A DNA stretch of 64,000 nucleotides from Bacteriovoracaceae bacterium UBA6261 (GCA_002440825.1 DJVH01000095.1:62001-126000), one strand, 5' to 3'; counted from the stretch's first letter, positions 44,101 to 52,850 are shown. The notes: a model not told the origin generated them from the letters alone. Numbers and translations: made by a program.

Positions 44101-44325
44101 TGCCTTCTTCATTTCTTCATCAATAACAGCTTTACCGTTTTCCATCTTTGCATTGGCAAGGAGGGCCGGAAGTTGAAGCTGAACCAATCCTACATAGGTT
44201 GTAGGTGTCTGCTGGCGCATGCTGAAGTAATCGCTAAGAATGAATCCTGTTTTACCTGATTGATTCTTAGGTGCACACGAAACGGCGAGTGCCAACGTAA
44301 GTGCTAAAACTGAGATATTTTTCAT
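41182..44325 (-). CDS. Subtilisin-like serine protease, lipoprotein, with PA domain
   Basis: A 1047-residue S8 peptidase exported as a lipoprotein (LALAVSC, Cys17). An inhibitor-like propeptide occupies about residues 35-135. The triad is complete: Asp188 in GIIDTGIDY, His261 in GGHGSHVAG, Ser584 in SGTSMSGPHIAG, with the oxyanion Asn in VASAGNSGDNP. A protease-associated (PA) domain is inserted at about 430-520 (GHIALIDRGAISF ... ATGVVVANN). After residue 620 come Fn3-like beta domains (NKTVAKTVTVKNTSDKDM). This resembles C5a-peptidase/lactocepin-type cell-surface proteases. A surface-tethered degrader of prey or extracellular protein is plausible. Confidence 0.93.
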   Translation of the reverse strand: MKNISVLALTLALAVSCAPKNQSGKTGFILSDYFSMRQQTPTTYVGLVQLQLPALLANAKMENGKAVIDEEMKKAVLLEQEDVISRLQALSPDIRVIASYKLVLNAVAFVAPSELADQISKIEGVSRVIENTNFDRPKVSSVEKKLSELGGVLANTDLNAHNTVTFIGADKVHKAGISGQGMRVGIIDTGIDYTHLMLGGSGKKEVYESVDPTADAPKELFPNDKVVGGVDFVGTEYSSGSSDIEKTIPKRDANPLDEGGHGSHVAGTVSGIGDGKKSYSGVAPDAKLYALKVFGKEGSTSDIAVIQALEFAADPSENLDPQDRLDVVNLSLGGGYGKPKILYTEAVKNLTRAGTVVVASAGNSGDNPYIVGAPSTADDAISVAAGIDDMPQNIAIPAVELKMAGKEQLLESIEGTIGTPAAESKVSGSLVYIGNGADPIAEDIQVAVKGHIALIDRGAISFVDKLAVAVKLGATGVVVANNQEGNPIQMGGDKHFDIPAIMVNKAVGLEIKEALKAGTAVEFNFSPGKIITRDDLIDTITDFSSRGPRSIDSLIKPEIAGPGANVISAAMGSGSESVQFSGTSMSGPHIAGVMTLLRQAFPTLSVAELKAKVLNSSKIMMKGNVHVPVSLQGAGRVQVEQAFKSKALAMPATLSLGEVSVSNNKTVAKTVTVKNTSDKDMIFTTRSLAGKNVKVSLPGSFKVKANSSVKITVSFTLLRATEEKSSIETDGFVIMRSQDGAENINLPFLAVVNKVTDIIASDFVTMTNSEVDKLGAQVNLKLTNKGANDGDALVFNLLGTDERKVIAPPMNLSKGNTCDLEAAGIRIVDKEVEGAMKKVLQVGVKLFDSLTMWQPCDISLQIDSDADGVADLELLGIKANYISGITADVFASILLDANMARELRKNFELDPTTKEDYKEALLDAGEMKFYDHSDVAVIETDITKIATDKKGNIGIKLAVTNLEADADDDFLANHGEKWQKINIAENAFAFYDMPEAVTVKANDQETLALKRGAGSSRLLVLYPNNATAVNTQTKDKQSQILVEKFQK

Positions 44326-44392
44326 TGAAAGTCCCCTATTCTCTATTGAGATTCAATATCGACGGGTGACTATAACAGGGAAAAATATTGAG

Positions 44393-45664
44393 TCAAAGAT
44401 TTGCGTGATCTTTATCTAAAAAGTTTAAGTTTTTAAGTTTTGGCGCCTTCAAGGCTGTAAAAAGAACCACGATGAGTGTCATAGTGCCACCAAAAACGAC
44501 GGAAGGAACGACTCCCATAAGCTTCGCAGCAAGACCAGATTCAAAAGCGCCGATCTCATTGCTTGAACCAATAAAGATGGAATTCACCGAATACACTTTG
44601 CCTTTCATGTCAGGAGGAACCAGCGACTGCATAATTGTTCCTCTGACGACCACAGAGATGTTATCGAAAGCACCTGAAAGTGCGAGAATAAAAAGAGAAA
44701 GATAATAATTTTTGGAAATGCCGAAGATGATCATGCAGATCCCGAAACCGAAAACAGCTGCAAGAAGCTTTTTTCCCGTGTCTTTCACCGGCGGCCAGTG
44801 AACCACAATAGCGGCCATGATGAAAGATCCAAGACTTGGAGCCGCTTTCAAAAATCCCAAACCTTGAGGTCCTACTTTTAAAATATCATTGGCGTAAATC
44901 GGAAGGAGCGCGACAGCTCCGCCGAATAAAACGGCGAAAAGATCGAGTGAAATAGCTCCAAGAAAAATCTGACTACTGAAAACGAACTTCACTCCTGATT
45001 TAATCGACTCCAGCATCGGCGCCTTTTCATCACCTTTCATCAAGTGAGGCTTGGGAGAAATAAAATAAAAAGCTGCCATTGCAAGGGCCATAAAAACAGT
45101 GATGACAAGATAAGTGTGATACGAAATAGCACTGAAAAGAAAACCACTTCCTCCAGCTCCAAGCATGAAAGCGATCTGCCAGAGGGTCGAATGCCACGAG
45201 GTTGAGTTCACATAATGTTCCTTAGGCACACACTCTGTCAGGATAGAAAACATCGAAGGCGAAACAATTCCTCGTGCAAAACCACTGACTGCAATGATGC
45301 AGTAAAGAAAGAAGACTTGTTTCTGGATGTTAATAAATGCCGAAGTATAAAAAAGCCCGAGGCTGCACAGGAAGAGAACCATCAAACAAGAAAAGACGAT
45401 TTTCTTACGATCGTATAAGTCTGCGAAATGGCCCGCAAATAAAGTTACTGAAAAATTGGGAATGATCTCAACCAGCCCGATGAGCCCCAGGGAAAGCGGG
45501 TCATGAGTTATCGAATAGATATGCCACCCGACAATGACTGACTGAAATTGGAGTGCCATCGTCATCAAAATTTTAACTGTGACAAAGAAGCGGAAATCAG
45601 GAAACCTGAGGGCAATATAGGGGTCTAATTTTGGGTGCTTAGCTAAAATTGGATCTGTTTTCAT
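44393..45664 (-). CDS. MFS transporter, EntS/MFS_3-like
   Basis: A 423-residue membrane protein with about 12 helices and the MFS signature loop GHFADLYDRKKIVF between helices 2 and 3 (the A motif with D and R). The pattern FRFFVTVKILMTMALQFQSVIVGWHIY at the start is typical of the MFS_3 group that contains the enterobactin exporter EntS. The substrate is unknown. No Shine-Dalgarno site: a TACAAT box (45672-45677) ends seven bases before the ATG, so a leaderless transcript is expected. Confidence 0.9.
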   Translation of the reverse strand: MKTDPILAKHPKLDPYIALRFPDFRFFVTVKILMTMALQFQSVIVGWHIYSITHDPLSLGLIGLVEIIPNFSVTLFAGHFADLYDRKKIVFSCLMVLFLCSLGLFYTSAFINIQKQVFFLYCIIAVSGFARGIVSPSMFSILTECVPKEHYVNSTSWHSTLWQIAFMLGAGGSGFLFSAISYHTYLVITVFMALAMAAFYFISPKPHLMKGDEKAPMLESIKSGVKFVFSSQIFLGAISLDLFAVLFGGAVALLPIYANDILKVGPQGLGFLKAAPSLGSFIMAAIVVHWPPVKDTGKKLLAAVFGFGICMIIFGISKNYYLSLFILALSGAFDNISVVVRGTIMQSLVPPDMKGKVYSVNSIFIGSSNEIGAFESGLAAKLMGVVPSVVFGGTMTLIVVLFTALKAPKLKNLNFLDKDHANL

Positions 45665-45671
45665 AGGCCAT

Positions 45672-45677
45672 ATTGTA
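45672..45677 (-). promoter_or_regulatory. -10 box of leaderless MFS gene
   Basis: TACAAT on the minus strand ends seven bases before the ATG at 45664, so transcription would begin at or next to the start codon. No convincing -35 box is visible. Confidence 0.35.
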
Positions 45678-45759
45678 GCGGTCTATCGAGGCATTGACCA
45701 TATCGATCGTGAACTATGTTAAGATACACTTATTAGAGTAAAAAGCTTGAGTTTAATAT

Positions 45760-45786
45760 TAATTAGGCTCACGAAAATGCCGATAA
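45760..45786 (+). promoter_or_regulatory. Possible sigma-28-like promoter of HD-GYP gene
   Basis: TAAT at 45760-45763, 15 bases, then a full GCCGATAA at 45779-45786 resemble the FliA consensus. The predicted start falls at the ATG at 45793, giving a leaderless mRNA. The same box could instead be read as a weak sigma-70 -10 (GATAAA). Confidence 0.35.
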
Positions 45787-45792
45787 AAAGCT

Positions 45793-46941
45793 ATGACCAA
45801 AATGGGTAACAACTTTTTCTCAGTCTCCTTCGACTTGATTGTCGTGAATCGCACTATCCCGTACGATCTTTACGTCAACTCGTCTGCTAATGAGAGCAAA
45901 GAAAAATATGTTCGCATTTATCCAAAGAATGAAACTCTCACACTAGAAGATCTCAAGCTTTTTAAGAAAAAATATTTTCAACTCTATGTGCACGAATTGC
46001 AGCGTGAAGAATATTTAAAAAGTCTTATTCACTGTCATACGGTTTCAGATGAACAAAAAACAGAGATCATCAAAGACTCTGCCATTCACTATCTCGATAA
46101 ACTGTTTGAGCCAGATAAAGAATTTACGACTGAAATTCTTTCTGAAACGATCCTGGGCTGTAAAACAACTGTGGAATCGATGGTCGATGTCATTAAAGAC
46201 TACGACGTTTCCAAACTGCAAAGTCTGATTGCTAGTTTATCGTTTCACGATTTTTATACTTATGATCATTCAATCAATGTATCGATGTATTGTATTGCTC
46301 TCTATACTGCTCTCAAGCCGAATGCTCCCAAAGAAGAAGTTATCATGGCCGGACTCGGCGGACTTCTTCATGACATCGGTAAAATTAAAATTCCCACTGA
46401 CATCATTAATAATCCTGATAAACTCACGGAAGAAGAATTTGATGTCATAAAAAAACATCCCGACTATGGCTTTCATCTTCTGGATGAAAACAGCTGCGAT
46501 TGTGAAGGCGTTGATTTTGATATTATCAAACGCATTGTTCACGAACATCATGAGAATTTCAATGGCACTGGTTATCCCCAAAAACTTTCCGGGATAGACA
46601 TTCACTTATTGGCAAGAATCACGGCGATTGCCGATTTCTTTGATGCTTTAACAACGAAACGTTCTTATCATGAAGTTCTTCCGACAGAAGATGCGATTGC
46701 AGTCATGGCCAAAAGCGTGGGACGAAAACTCGACCCTGAATTGTTCACACTCTTTACGACGAGTGTGAAACAGCTTGTTCTCAATGGAAAAATCAATCGC
46801 GAATTGCCTGAAGACTTCGATCCATGTCAACCGCAAAACGTTCTTCCTTTCCGGGCTCCCAAGCCGTCCTATAAGATTGAAGGCTTCGCCGATAAAGAGA
46901 AGCCCGTTGGTTTCGGTAAAATTAAAAAGAAAGTTGGTTAG
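45793..46941 (+). CDS. HD-GYP domain cyclic-di-GMP phosphodiesterase
   Basis: A 382-residue cytoplasmic protein. Residues about 1-80 form an unknown N-terminal domain, followed by a helical linker. Residues about 150-345 are the HD-GYP domain with His159, the HD pair in LLHDIGKIKIP (193-194), KHPDYGFHLL, the HHENFNGTGYP signature (252-262) and the AIADFFDALTTKRSYH segment. All metal ligands and the GYP triad are present, so hydrolysis of cyclic-di-GMP to GMP is expected. In predators this messenger controls the switch between gliding, swimming and attack. The N-terminal domain may be the sensor. No Shine-Dalgarno site; ATG 45802 is an alternative start. Confidence 0.93.
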   Translation: MTKMGNNFFSVSFDLIVVNRTIPYDLYVNSSANESKEKYVRIYPKNETLTLEDLKLFKKKYFQLYVHELQREEYLKSLIHCHTVSDEQKTEIIKDSAIHYLDKLFEPDKEFTTEILSETILGCKTTVESMVDVIKDYDVSKLQSLIASLSFHDFYTYDHSINVSMYCIALYTALKPNAPKEEVIMAGLGGLLHDIGKIKIPTDIINNPDKLTEEEFDVIKKHPDYGFHLLDENSCDCEGVDFDIIKRIVHEHHENFNGTGYPQKLSGIDIHLLARITAIADFFDALTTKRSYHEVLPTEDAIAVMAKSVGRKLDPELFTLFTTSVKQLVLNGKINRELPEDFDPCQPQNVLPFRAPKPSYKIEGFADKEKPVGFGKIKKKVG

Positions 46942-46954
46942 TCCAAAGGCTGCT

Positions 46955-47674
46955 CTACGGCTGCTCTTTTTTCTCGTGGTCGCGCGGATCCGTTGATGTC
47001 GTTAGTTTTTTAATCTTTCCTTTCTTCAAAAGATCTCTCTCTATAATCCCTTTCGTACTTGGAATCATATGAGTTGAAAATGCCGTCACTTCGCCCTGCC
47101 CTTGCGCTTGAATCAAAATGTTTACACCGACCAAATCGCCAATCAGATAGCCGCCGCTGTCGAGAAGCTTATTCCAGGTCATTTTAAAGTCTTTTCTGTT
47201 GAGAGTTCCTTTCAGCCCAAAAAAGTAGCTGTCTTTTCCCCAGGCATCTTTCATTTTTCCTTTATAAATTCCTTCCAGAACAAAAGGCTTCGCCATTCCT
47301 CTTATGGTTATAGTTCCAGGCAGAGTAAATGAATTGTCAGCTTTCAGCTGAACCTTCCCCGTGCTTTTAAAATTGACAGTGGGATTGCTTTCGACAAGAA
47401 AAAACTCCTGGCCGCGCAAATGAAAATCGCGTTTTTCATCGCCCGTATCAATACTCTTGGCCACTACGTCCACATTGACTGCGGAAATTTCTTTCTTGGC
47501 TTCATCAAATTTAAAATCGCCGTAAAAAGTTTTAAATTTCCCATCAACTTTAGTCATAGTCATATAATCAATATCGAAAGATATTTTTGAATGTTCTCTA
47601 ACAATGACAAAATCTTTGGCCGAAGCAGAATAAATGATTCCACTCACTAGCATAATTAATGCTGCCTTGAACAT
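46955..47674 (-). CDS. YceI-family periplasmic lipid-binding protein
   Basis: A 239-residue exported protein with a signal peptide (FKAALIMLVSGIIYSASA) and a full YceI lipocalin-like barrel: ISFDIDYMTMTKVDGKF near the start, then STDTGDEKRDFHLRG-type residues (SIDTGDEKRDFHL) and a FGLKGTLNRKDFKMTWN segment. Family members bind long isoprenoid or polyprenyl quinones and similar amphiphiles in the periplasm. The C-terminal 40 residues are a basic extension. It is divergent from the araC-rnd pair and flanks the polyketide locus, which holds a second YceI domain. Confidence 0.9.
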   Translation of the reverse strand: MFKAALIMLVSGIIYSASAKDFVIVREHSKISFDIDYMTMTKVDGKFKTFYGDFKFDEAKKEISAVNVDVVAKSIDTGDEKRDFHLRGQEFFLVESNPTVNFKSTGKVQLKADNSFTLPGTITIRGMAKPFVLEGIYKGKMKDAWGKDSYFFGLKGTLNRKDFKMTWNKLLDSGGYLIGDLVGVNILIQAQGQGEVTAFSTHMIPSTKGIIERDLLKKGKIKKLTTSTDPRDHEKKEQP

Positions 47675-47792
47675 AATGCCTCCTTAACTTAGTCTCTCAT
47701 ATTCTCAGATAATAGACGGGAAATCCAGATTTTGGATGAGTCGCAATTCACTTAAATTAGCACAATTGCCACAAAAGTATTATGCTCAATGA

Positions 47793-48638
47793 ATGAACAT
47801 GAAACGTCTATATCAAATCAATTCTTTGGGTACACGGGAAATCTCTCATGGAGGAATTCGTGTAGAAAAGCTGGAACATCGTATTCAGCCGCGCGTCCCC
47901 TTTCCTCATAAACACGATTTCTATCAACTAATATTAGTCACAGCCGGTAAAGGCTGGCATGAAATTGATTTCTCCCGCTACACTGTTTCTAAAGGAAAAT
48001 TCTTTTTTATGAAACCAGCGCAGGTCCACTCCTGGAACCTGAGTAAAGATATAAAAGGAATCGTTATAGAATTCAGCCGCGAAGCCCTTGGGCTGGATAT
48101 TTCAGCCTTTATTGAAATCATGCCGGATTGTCTGAGTCTAAAAACGGATAAAGAATTTCAAACGATGCTAAATTTGGCGGATCTTATGCTGAATGAGTTC
48201 AATGCGAAAAAAACGCAATATGAAATTGCCAATAAAAATATTCTTGAAGCGGTTTTAATCTTTCTCGGGCGCAATGTAGATCTGAAGATGAGCGTCGTTG
48301 AAACAAAATCCAAGCCGAAGCTTCATCAAGTTGAAGAGCTGAAGAAACTTATAGAACAATTTTACAAGAACGAACACGCCGTTAATTTCTATGCAAAACA
48401 AATGGGAACAAACGCCAAGAACCTGACGATGGCCATCACCAGGGCCATTGGAAAATCACCGAGTCATTTGATTCAGGAAAGAATTTTACTTGAGGCCAAA
48501 AGGTATCTCGCCTATTCTGATTTAAGTGTATCTGAAATTGGATTTGAACTCGGCTTTGAAGATCCGAATTATTTTTCACGCTTTTTCAGAACACACACTA
48601 AAGAATCTCCCCTCACCTTCAGAAAAGAAAAAGTATAA
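47793..48638 (+). CDS. AraC-family transcriptional regulator
   Basis: A 281-residue regulator. The N-terminal cupin-like arm binding domain (about 25-110; FPHKHDFYQLILVTAGKGWHEIDF) would bind the effector. The C-terminal double helix-turn-helix (about 180-281) includes VNFYAKQMGTNAKNLTMAITRAIGKSP and the AraC signature LSVSEIGFELGFEDPNYFSRFFRTHT. It is 11 bases upstream of the RND exporter gene, and faces the polyketide operon, so it probably senses a product or precursor and sets exporter expression. A TATTAT box ends nine bases before the ATG and no Shine-Dalgarno site is seen. Confidence 0.93.
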   Translation: MNMKRLYQINSLGTREISHGGIRVEKLEHRIQPRVPFPHKHDFYQLILVTAGKGWHEIDFSRYTVSKGKFFFMKPAQVHSWNLSKDIKGIVIEFSREALGLDISAFIEIMPDCLSLKTDKEFQTMLNLADLMLNEFNAKKTQYEIANKNILEAVLIFLGRNVDLKMSVVETKSKPKLHQVEELKKLIEQFYKNEHAVNFYAKQMGTNAKNLTMAITRAIGKSPSHLIQERILLEAKRYLAYSDLSVSEIGFELGFEDPNYFSRFFRTHTKESPLTFRKEKV

Positions 48639-48649
48639 GGAGCGAATGA

Positions 48650-50689
48650 ATGACAACCTGGAAAAAAACGGCAGTTTTGGCGCTCGCCCTGCTTGGCGTT
48701 TTTGCTTTGATCTTTGCCAAAGATCTTCCTCAGCGCAATCCAGAAACCATCTTCCTGACTGAAAAATCTTTAGCTCAATACAACCTTTTCCAGAAGGATG
48801 TTGCTGAAAAGCAGTCTCTCGTCATAAAAAAAACGACCACAGATAAAGAAGAATTTTATCGGCAACTAAAAGCAATAGAAGATCTTTGCACCGACGAATG
48901 TGAAGTCATTAAAAATCCTGCGCGCGCCAAAAAAGGGATTGCCCAAAATTCAGCTGAAGACGATCTCATAAAGTTTGAAACAGATACTTTTTTAAGTGCT
49001 CTGGTTATGAGTGATAAAGATCAGGTTCAGAAAAAAATTCTTAAGCATCTTGAAAGTACTCCTTATTGGAGTGATTCATCGACCTCTTTTGCCGGAATTC
49101 CTTATACGAATTATCTTCTGGATAAATATTCTCTCGCTATCCAGGAACAACTTTTCCCAATGATGTTTTCTTTGGGGCTGATCATCGCCATTCTTTTTAT
49201 CGGTCAGTTCAAAAATGCTCTGATAGTCTATCTGCCATGTTTATTTTCTGCGGGATTCTCACTTACTGTTCTAAAATTGATGTACGGTCAGATGAACATG
49301 GTGACATCCATTATTCCACTGGTCGTTTTCACTGTTTGTCTTTCCTTATCCTTTCACCTGTATTTTTCTCTGGTGGAATTAAAAACTCTAAAAACCTTTT
49401 TTAAGTACAAATGGGCTCCGCTTTTTCTGATGACCTTTACGACTTATATTGGATTTCTCAGTCTCGGCTGGGCGGAAATTCGGGTCATCCGTCAATTCGG
49501 ACTGGTTGCTGCCCAACTTGTTCTGGCTTGCACACTCTATATACTTGCCTGGTATTACTTATGGGAAAAACCTATTGCTTCACATGTTAGACAGGAAAAA
49601 AAACAACTGTTGTTTTTAAAGAATATTTTCAATATTTCATTCTCAAAAAGCGCAGTTGCCCTGCTGGCCTTACTTGGAGTACTTAGTATTCTTCTCGTAC
49701 CAACGCGACTGAATGTGGTCACAGATGCCACTCTTTATTTTCCTAAAGATAAAAAAATCAGAGAACGCATTGTTGAAAATACCCGTACGGTTTCAGGAAT
49801 GCCGATCATGGAAATTGTTGTGGATCTTGGACATGACTTTTCTTCGCCCGACATTCCAATGATGTCGGACCTTGAACAAGAATTGTCGACGTTAAAATAC
49901 TCACAACCCTACCGGTTTCTTGCAAACAATTCTTTAATTAAAAAGGTGAACCTTGAATATTCCAAGAATAATGAAGTGCCCGCCGATATCAACGCTTACT
50001 TGCTTTTAAGAAGCCAGCTTCCGCTCTCTTTGCAGGAAAGTTATCCGGTTGAAGCAAAGTACAGAATAACCGTGCTGGGCGAACCTCTCAATGTGCGAGA
50101 GTACCTTCTGGATTTGAATACTGTTGAAAATTTTCTGAATTCAAAGAAGATAAAATATCGGATCAATGGCATTCATCACAACCTTATGGTTTCTCAAAGT
50201 GCCATGATTTCAGTTCTTACTGAAAGCTTTCTTTCAAGTGCGCTGGTTATATTTATCTTTTCTGCCTTTTTCCTGAAATCGCTCAAAACGAATTTAATAT
50301 TCATGTTTGTGAGTCTGCTACCGGTGGCCCTTACCTTCGGAGTTATTTATTTCCTGGGCTTCACCATCAACATTGCAACAGTCATGACATTTTCTATCTC
50401 ACTCGGACTTGTTGGCGACTCAAGCTTTCACATCATTTACGCAAAAAAAATCAGATTTAAGAATTTTGATGAATACAACAGAGGAGTGCTCTCACCTGTT
50501 ATCGGCTCAGGCCTGCTTCTGTGTTCATGCTTTGGGATGTTTGTTTACAACAGCTTCATTCCTATCCGCCAATTCGGAGGAATTCTGGCCATTATTCTCG
50601 GTTTAGGGACGATTGTAGATCTCTATGTGCTGCCGACATTGCTATACAATTCCAGCAAGCACAAAGAAAATTACGAATCTACAAAATAA
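48650..50689 (+). CDS. RND/MMPL-type exporter
   Basis: A 679-residue membrane protein with the RND layout: helix 1 (8-25), a periplasmic loop (about 30-160), helices 2-6 (about 165-310), helix 7 (about 335-352), a second loop (about 355-520) and helices 8-12 (about 530-665). The SSD/MMPL-like parts show the G-x-x-x-D segment in helix 4 and helix 10 regions (LGLVGDSSFHIIYAKK). Loops are short compared with drug-exporting RND pumps and match MMPL/HpnN-type lipid exporters. No membrane-fusion or TolC gene is adjacent. It probably carries a lipid out of the inner membrane. Ribosome site AAGGAG at 48638-48643. Its end overlaps the methyltransferase-YceI gene by 11 bases. Confidence 0.88.
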   Translation: MTTWKKTAVLALALLGVFALIFAKDLPQRNPETIFLTEKSLAQYNLFQKDVAEKQSLVIKKTTTDKEEFYRQLKAIEDLCTDECEVIKNPARAKKGIAQNSAEDDLIKFETDTFLSALVMSDKDQVQKKILKHLESTPYWSDSSTSFAGIPYTNYLLDKYSLAIQEQLFPMMFSLGLIIAILFIGQFKNALIVYLPCLFSAGFSLTVLKLMYGQMNMVTSIIPLVVFTVCLSLSFHLYFSLVELKTLKTFFKYKWAPLFLMTFTTYIGFLSLGWAEIRVIRQFGLVAAQLVLACTLYILAWYYLWEKPIASHVRQEKKQLLFLKNIFNISFSKSAVALLALLGVLSILLVPTRLNVVTDATLYFPKDKKIRERIVENTRTVSGMPIMEIVVDLGHDFSSPDIPMMSDLEQELSTLKYSQPYRFLANNSLIKKVNLEYSKNNEVPADINAYLLLRSQLPLSLQESYPVEAKYRITVLGEPLNVREYLLDLNTVENFLNSKKIKYRINGIHHNLMVSQSAMISVLTESFLSSALVIFIFSAFFLKSLKTNLIFMFVSLLPVALTFGVIYFLGFTINIATVMTFSISLGLVGDSSFHIIYAKKIRFKNFDEYNRGVLSPVIGSGLLLCSCFGMFVYNSFIPIRQFGGILAIILGLGTIVDLYVLPTLLYNSSKHKENYESTK

Positions 50690-51791
50690 ACGCGAAGTCG
50701 AAATCAAATTCATCACGCACTTTCGCGATGGCAATACTTGGATCCGGAAGACCCATCTCTTTTACCCCAAGAGCAGTGTGCCCTTTGATCAGGAAATGCT
50801 TGTCGTTTTTGGTGAGAGAAAACGCGACGTGCTTTGTGATCTTCTTGTCTTTTATTTGAAAAATCATTTCAACTGACTGGTCGCCTTCTTTTAACTGAAC
50901 CGGTCCGGCCACAGAGACCAGAATAGAAGGAAATTTCTCGATATCGAGAATCTCTTTATAAAGTTTTTCATTGCGTGCATTCACGTCGGTATCCAGACTG
51001 TCCCCAGCGAGAACGGCTTCCAGATTTTTTATAGCATTTCCATCCAGAACGTAGTGTAGCTTGATATTTTTAACGAATCCGTCAAAGGAAGTAGTCAGTA
51101 ATCCAAGCTTGGTACTTTCACTCTGAAACTTGATATAGGAAGCAGATTTCTTAGCCTCACCGTACGTTTTATAATTTAAATGAAGATCTTCTGCAAAGGA
51201 GTTCACCCCTCCTAAAATCAAAATGGCCACGATGGCCAGTTTTTTACCATAAAAGAGATCCCGGTAATTCGATTGCTTCATAAGAGTGTTCTCCTCGAGT
51301 TCAATTCTTTTTGAAAGGATATATAAGTTGATGAGTGAAAATAAAATCATTGTGAAATAGGCTTTAAACAATAGTGGCAGGCATATCAGTTCAACAACAA
51401 CAACGGCGTAGTTGGGATGCCGGTAATACTGATAAAGTCCGGTGTTTGCGATGATATGATTTTTCATCGCAAGAACTTTTACCGTCCAGAATTTCTTCAG
51501 TTTTTCCATTGTGTGAAAACGAATCAACATTCCCACAATCAGAATTAAATAAAGACCTAGTGAAATGGCGGGAGTTTGAAATTCTTTTTTCAGGTTTGAT
51601 TCAACGATCAGACTGATAAACCAGAGAGTGTGGAAAATCCTCATTCTTTTTGTTTCATAGGGATCCACTTCCTGCGCTTCATTTTCGCGCACAAGCCATT
51701 TTTCATTTTCATTGCTGATGATGAGCTCTGCAATTCTTTGAATGATATAAAACAAAATAATCCCGTTTAAAACGAATGTATGCTTATCCAT
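50679..51791 (-). CDS. ICMT-type methyltransferase fused to YceI domain
   Basis: A 370-residue fusion. Residues 1-180 are a membrane methyltransferase of the isoprenylcysteine carboxyl methyltransferase family, with about five helices, the SAM-site segment YQYYRHPNY (120-128) and RIELEENTLM. Residues 183-200 (KKLAIVAILILGGVNSFA) have the form of a signal peptide with a cleavage site, and residues 201-370 are a YceI lipid-binding barrel. ATG at 51281 (Met171) has GGAG nine bases upstream and could start a separate secreted YceI protein. ICMT-type enzymes next to type III polyketide synthases (BpsB, YpbQ) methylate alkylpyrones. Here the product may be handed directly to the fused barrel in the periplasm. 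Confidence 0.85.
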   Translation of the reverse strand: MDKHTFVLNGIILFYIIQRIAELIISNENEKWLVRENEAQEVDPYETKRMRIFHTLWFISLIVESNLKKEFQTPAISLGLYLILIVGMLIRFHTMEKLKKFWTVKVLAMKNHIIANTGLYQYYRHPNYAVVVVELICLPLLFKAYFTMILFSLINLYILSKRIELEENTLMKQSNYRDLFYGKKLAIVAILILGGVNSFAEDLHLNYKTYGEAKKSASYIKFQSESTKLGLLTTSFDGFVKNIKLHYVLDGNAIKNLEAVLAGDSLDTDVNARNEKLYKEILDIEKFPSILVSVAGPVQLKEGDQSVEMIFQIKDKKITKHVAFSLTKNDKHFLIKGHTALGVKEMGLPDPSIAIAKVRDEFDFDFAFIL

Positions 51792-51797
51792 TTTTCC

Positions 51798-52850
51798 CTA
51801 CAACTTTTGAATCAAAGTCATTTCAGAACAAAAGGCCGGCCCCATTGCAAGCATAAGCCCCATTTCATTTGCGGCTTTATTGTCAGCAATTGTTTTTTGG
51901 AGCACGTGCAGAACTGAGACGGAAGACATATTTCCTTTGTCACGAAGACTCTGCCAGCTGTGTCTGAATTCTTCAGCAGGCTTGCCGGAAACTTCGCTTA
52001 ATTTCTCCAGCACTTTGGGACCGCCGGGGTGAGAAACCATGAAACTGATATCACTTGCGGCCATTTTATTGATTGAGAGAAAATCTTTTAGATTAGGCGC
52101 AACTTCTTCCACAACAATTTTCGGAACGTCACCGGAAAGCACAATCTGGAATCCAGAGGAAACAATATCCCATCCCATAATTCTTTCGGTGTCTCCGTAA
52201 AAGAAACTGCTGCCGTTCAAAACTTTAAACTGAGATTTTTTATAAAGAGGATGTTCTTCACCCACCATCAGGACAGCAGCTGAACCATCAGCAAACAGAC
52301 TTGTCCCTACAAGATTGGCCACGCTCTTATCGTTGAATTGAAATGTGAGTGTACACAATTCTGTTGCCAACAGAAGAGCTGCCTCTTTCGGATGGCCTTT
52401 TAAATAATCAGCGACCCTGTTTATACCGGCAATTCCTCCCAGACAACCAAGACCAAAAATAGGAAGGCGCTTGGTATTTTGTGAGAATCCGATTTTATTC
52501 ATTAAACGCGCTTCAAGAGTTGGAATCGCAAGCCCGGTGACCGTAGTAGTGACAATGAGATTAATATCTTTGGGATGAAGCTCTGCCTGAATAAGAAGAT
52601 CATTGATATTTTTTTCCTGTAATTCAAGGGCCACTTCAAGCCATTTGCGGCTGCGGTCTCCGATATCCCCCAGGTTTTTATATTCTTCCAGCGGGATTGA
52701 TAAATGCCTTCCGGTGACCTGAGAAGATTTCTGGAATTGCTCGACGTGCTTTTGCTTGTCAGGCCAGATACCACAGATCTCTTTGGTTATTTCTTCCTGT
52801 GAAACATAAAGCTTTGGGAAATTAGTAGTGACAGAATGGATTGCGCTCAT
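51798..52850 (-). CDS. Type III polyketide synthase
   Basis: A 350-residue chalcone/stilbene-synthase-family enzyme that extends an acyl-CoA starter with malonyl-CoA and cyclises it. The catalytic triad is complete: Cys136 in FGLGCLGGIAG, His274 in VSHPGGPKVL and Asn307 in RDKGNMSS. The C-terminal segment GLMLAMGPAFCSE corresponds to the GFGPG loop, in altered form. Bacterial members of this type make alkylresorcinols, alkylpyrones or tetrahydroxynaphthalene; the alkyl kind fits with a membrane methyltransferase as neighbour. Its start overlaps the oxidoreductase gene by four bases (52847-52850), and the methyltransferase follows after six bases. This is one operon. Confidence 0.93.
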   Translation of the reverse strand: MSAIHSVTTNFPKLYVSQEEITKEICGIWPDKQKHVEQFQKSSQVTGRHLSIPLEEYKNLGDIGDRSRKWLEVALELQEKNINDLLIQAELHPKDINLIVTTTVTGLAIPTLEARLMNKIGFSQNTKRLPIFGLGCLGGIAGINRVADYLKGHPKEAALLLATELCTLTFQFNDKSVANLVGTSLFADGSAAVLMVGEEHPLYKKSQFKVLNGSSFFYGDTERIMGWDIVSSGFQIVLSGDVPKIVVEEVAPNLKDFLSINKMAASDISFMVSHPGGPKVLEKLSEVSGKPAEEFRHSWQSLRDKGNMSSVSVLHVLQKTIADNKAANEMGLMLAMGPAFCSEMTLIQKL

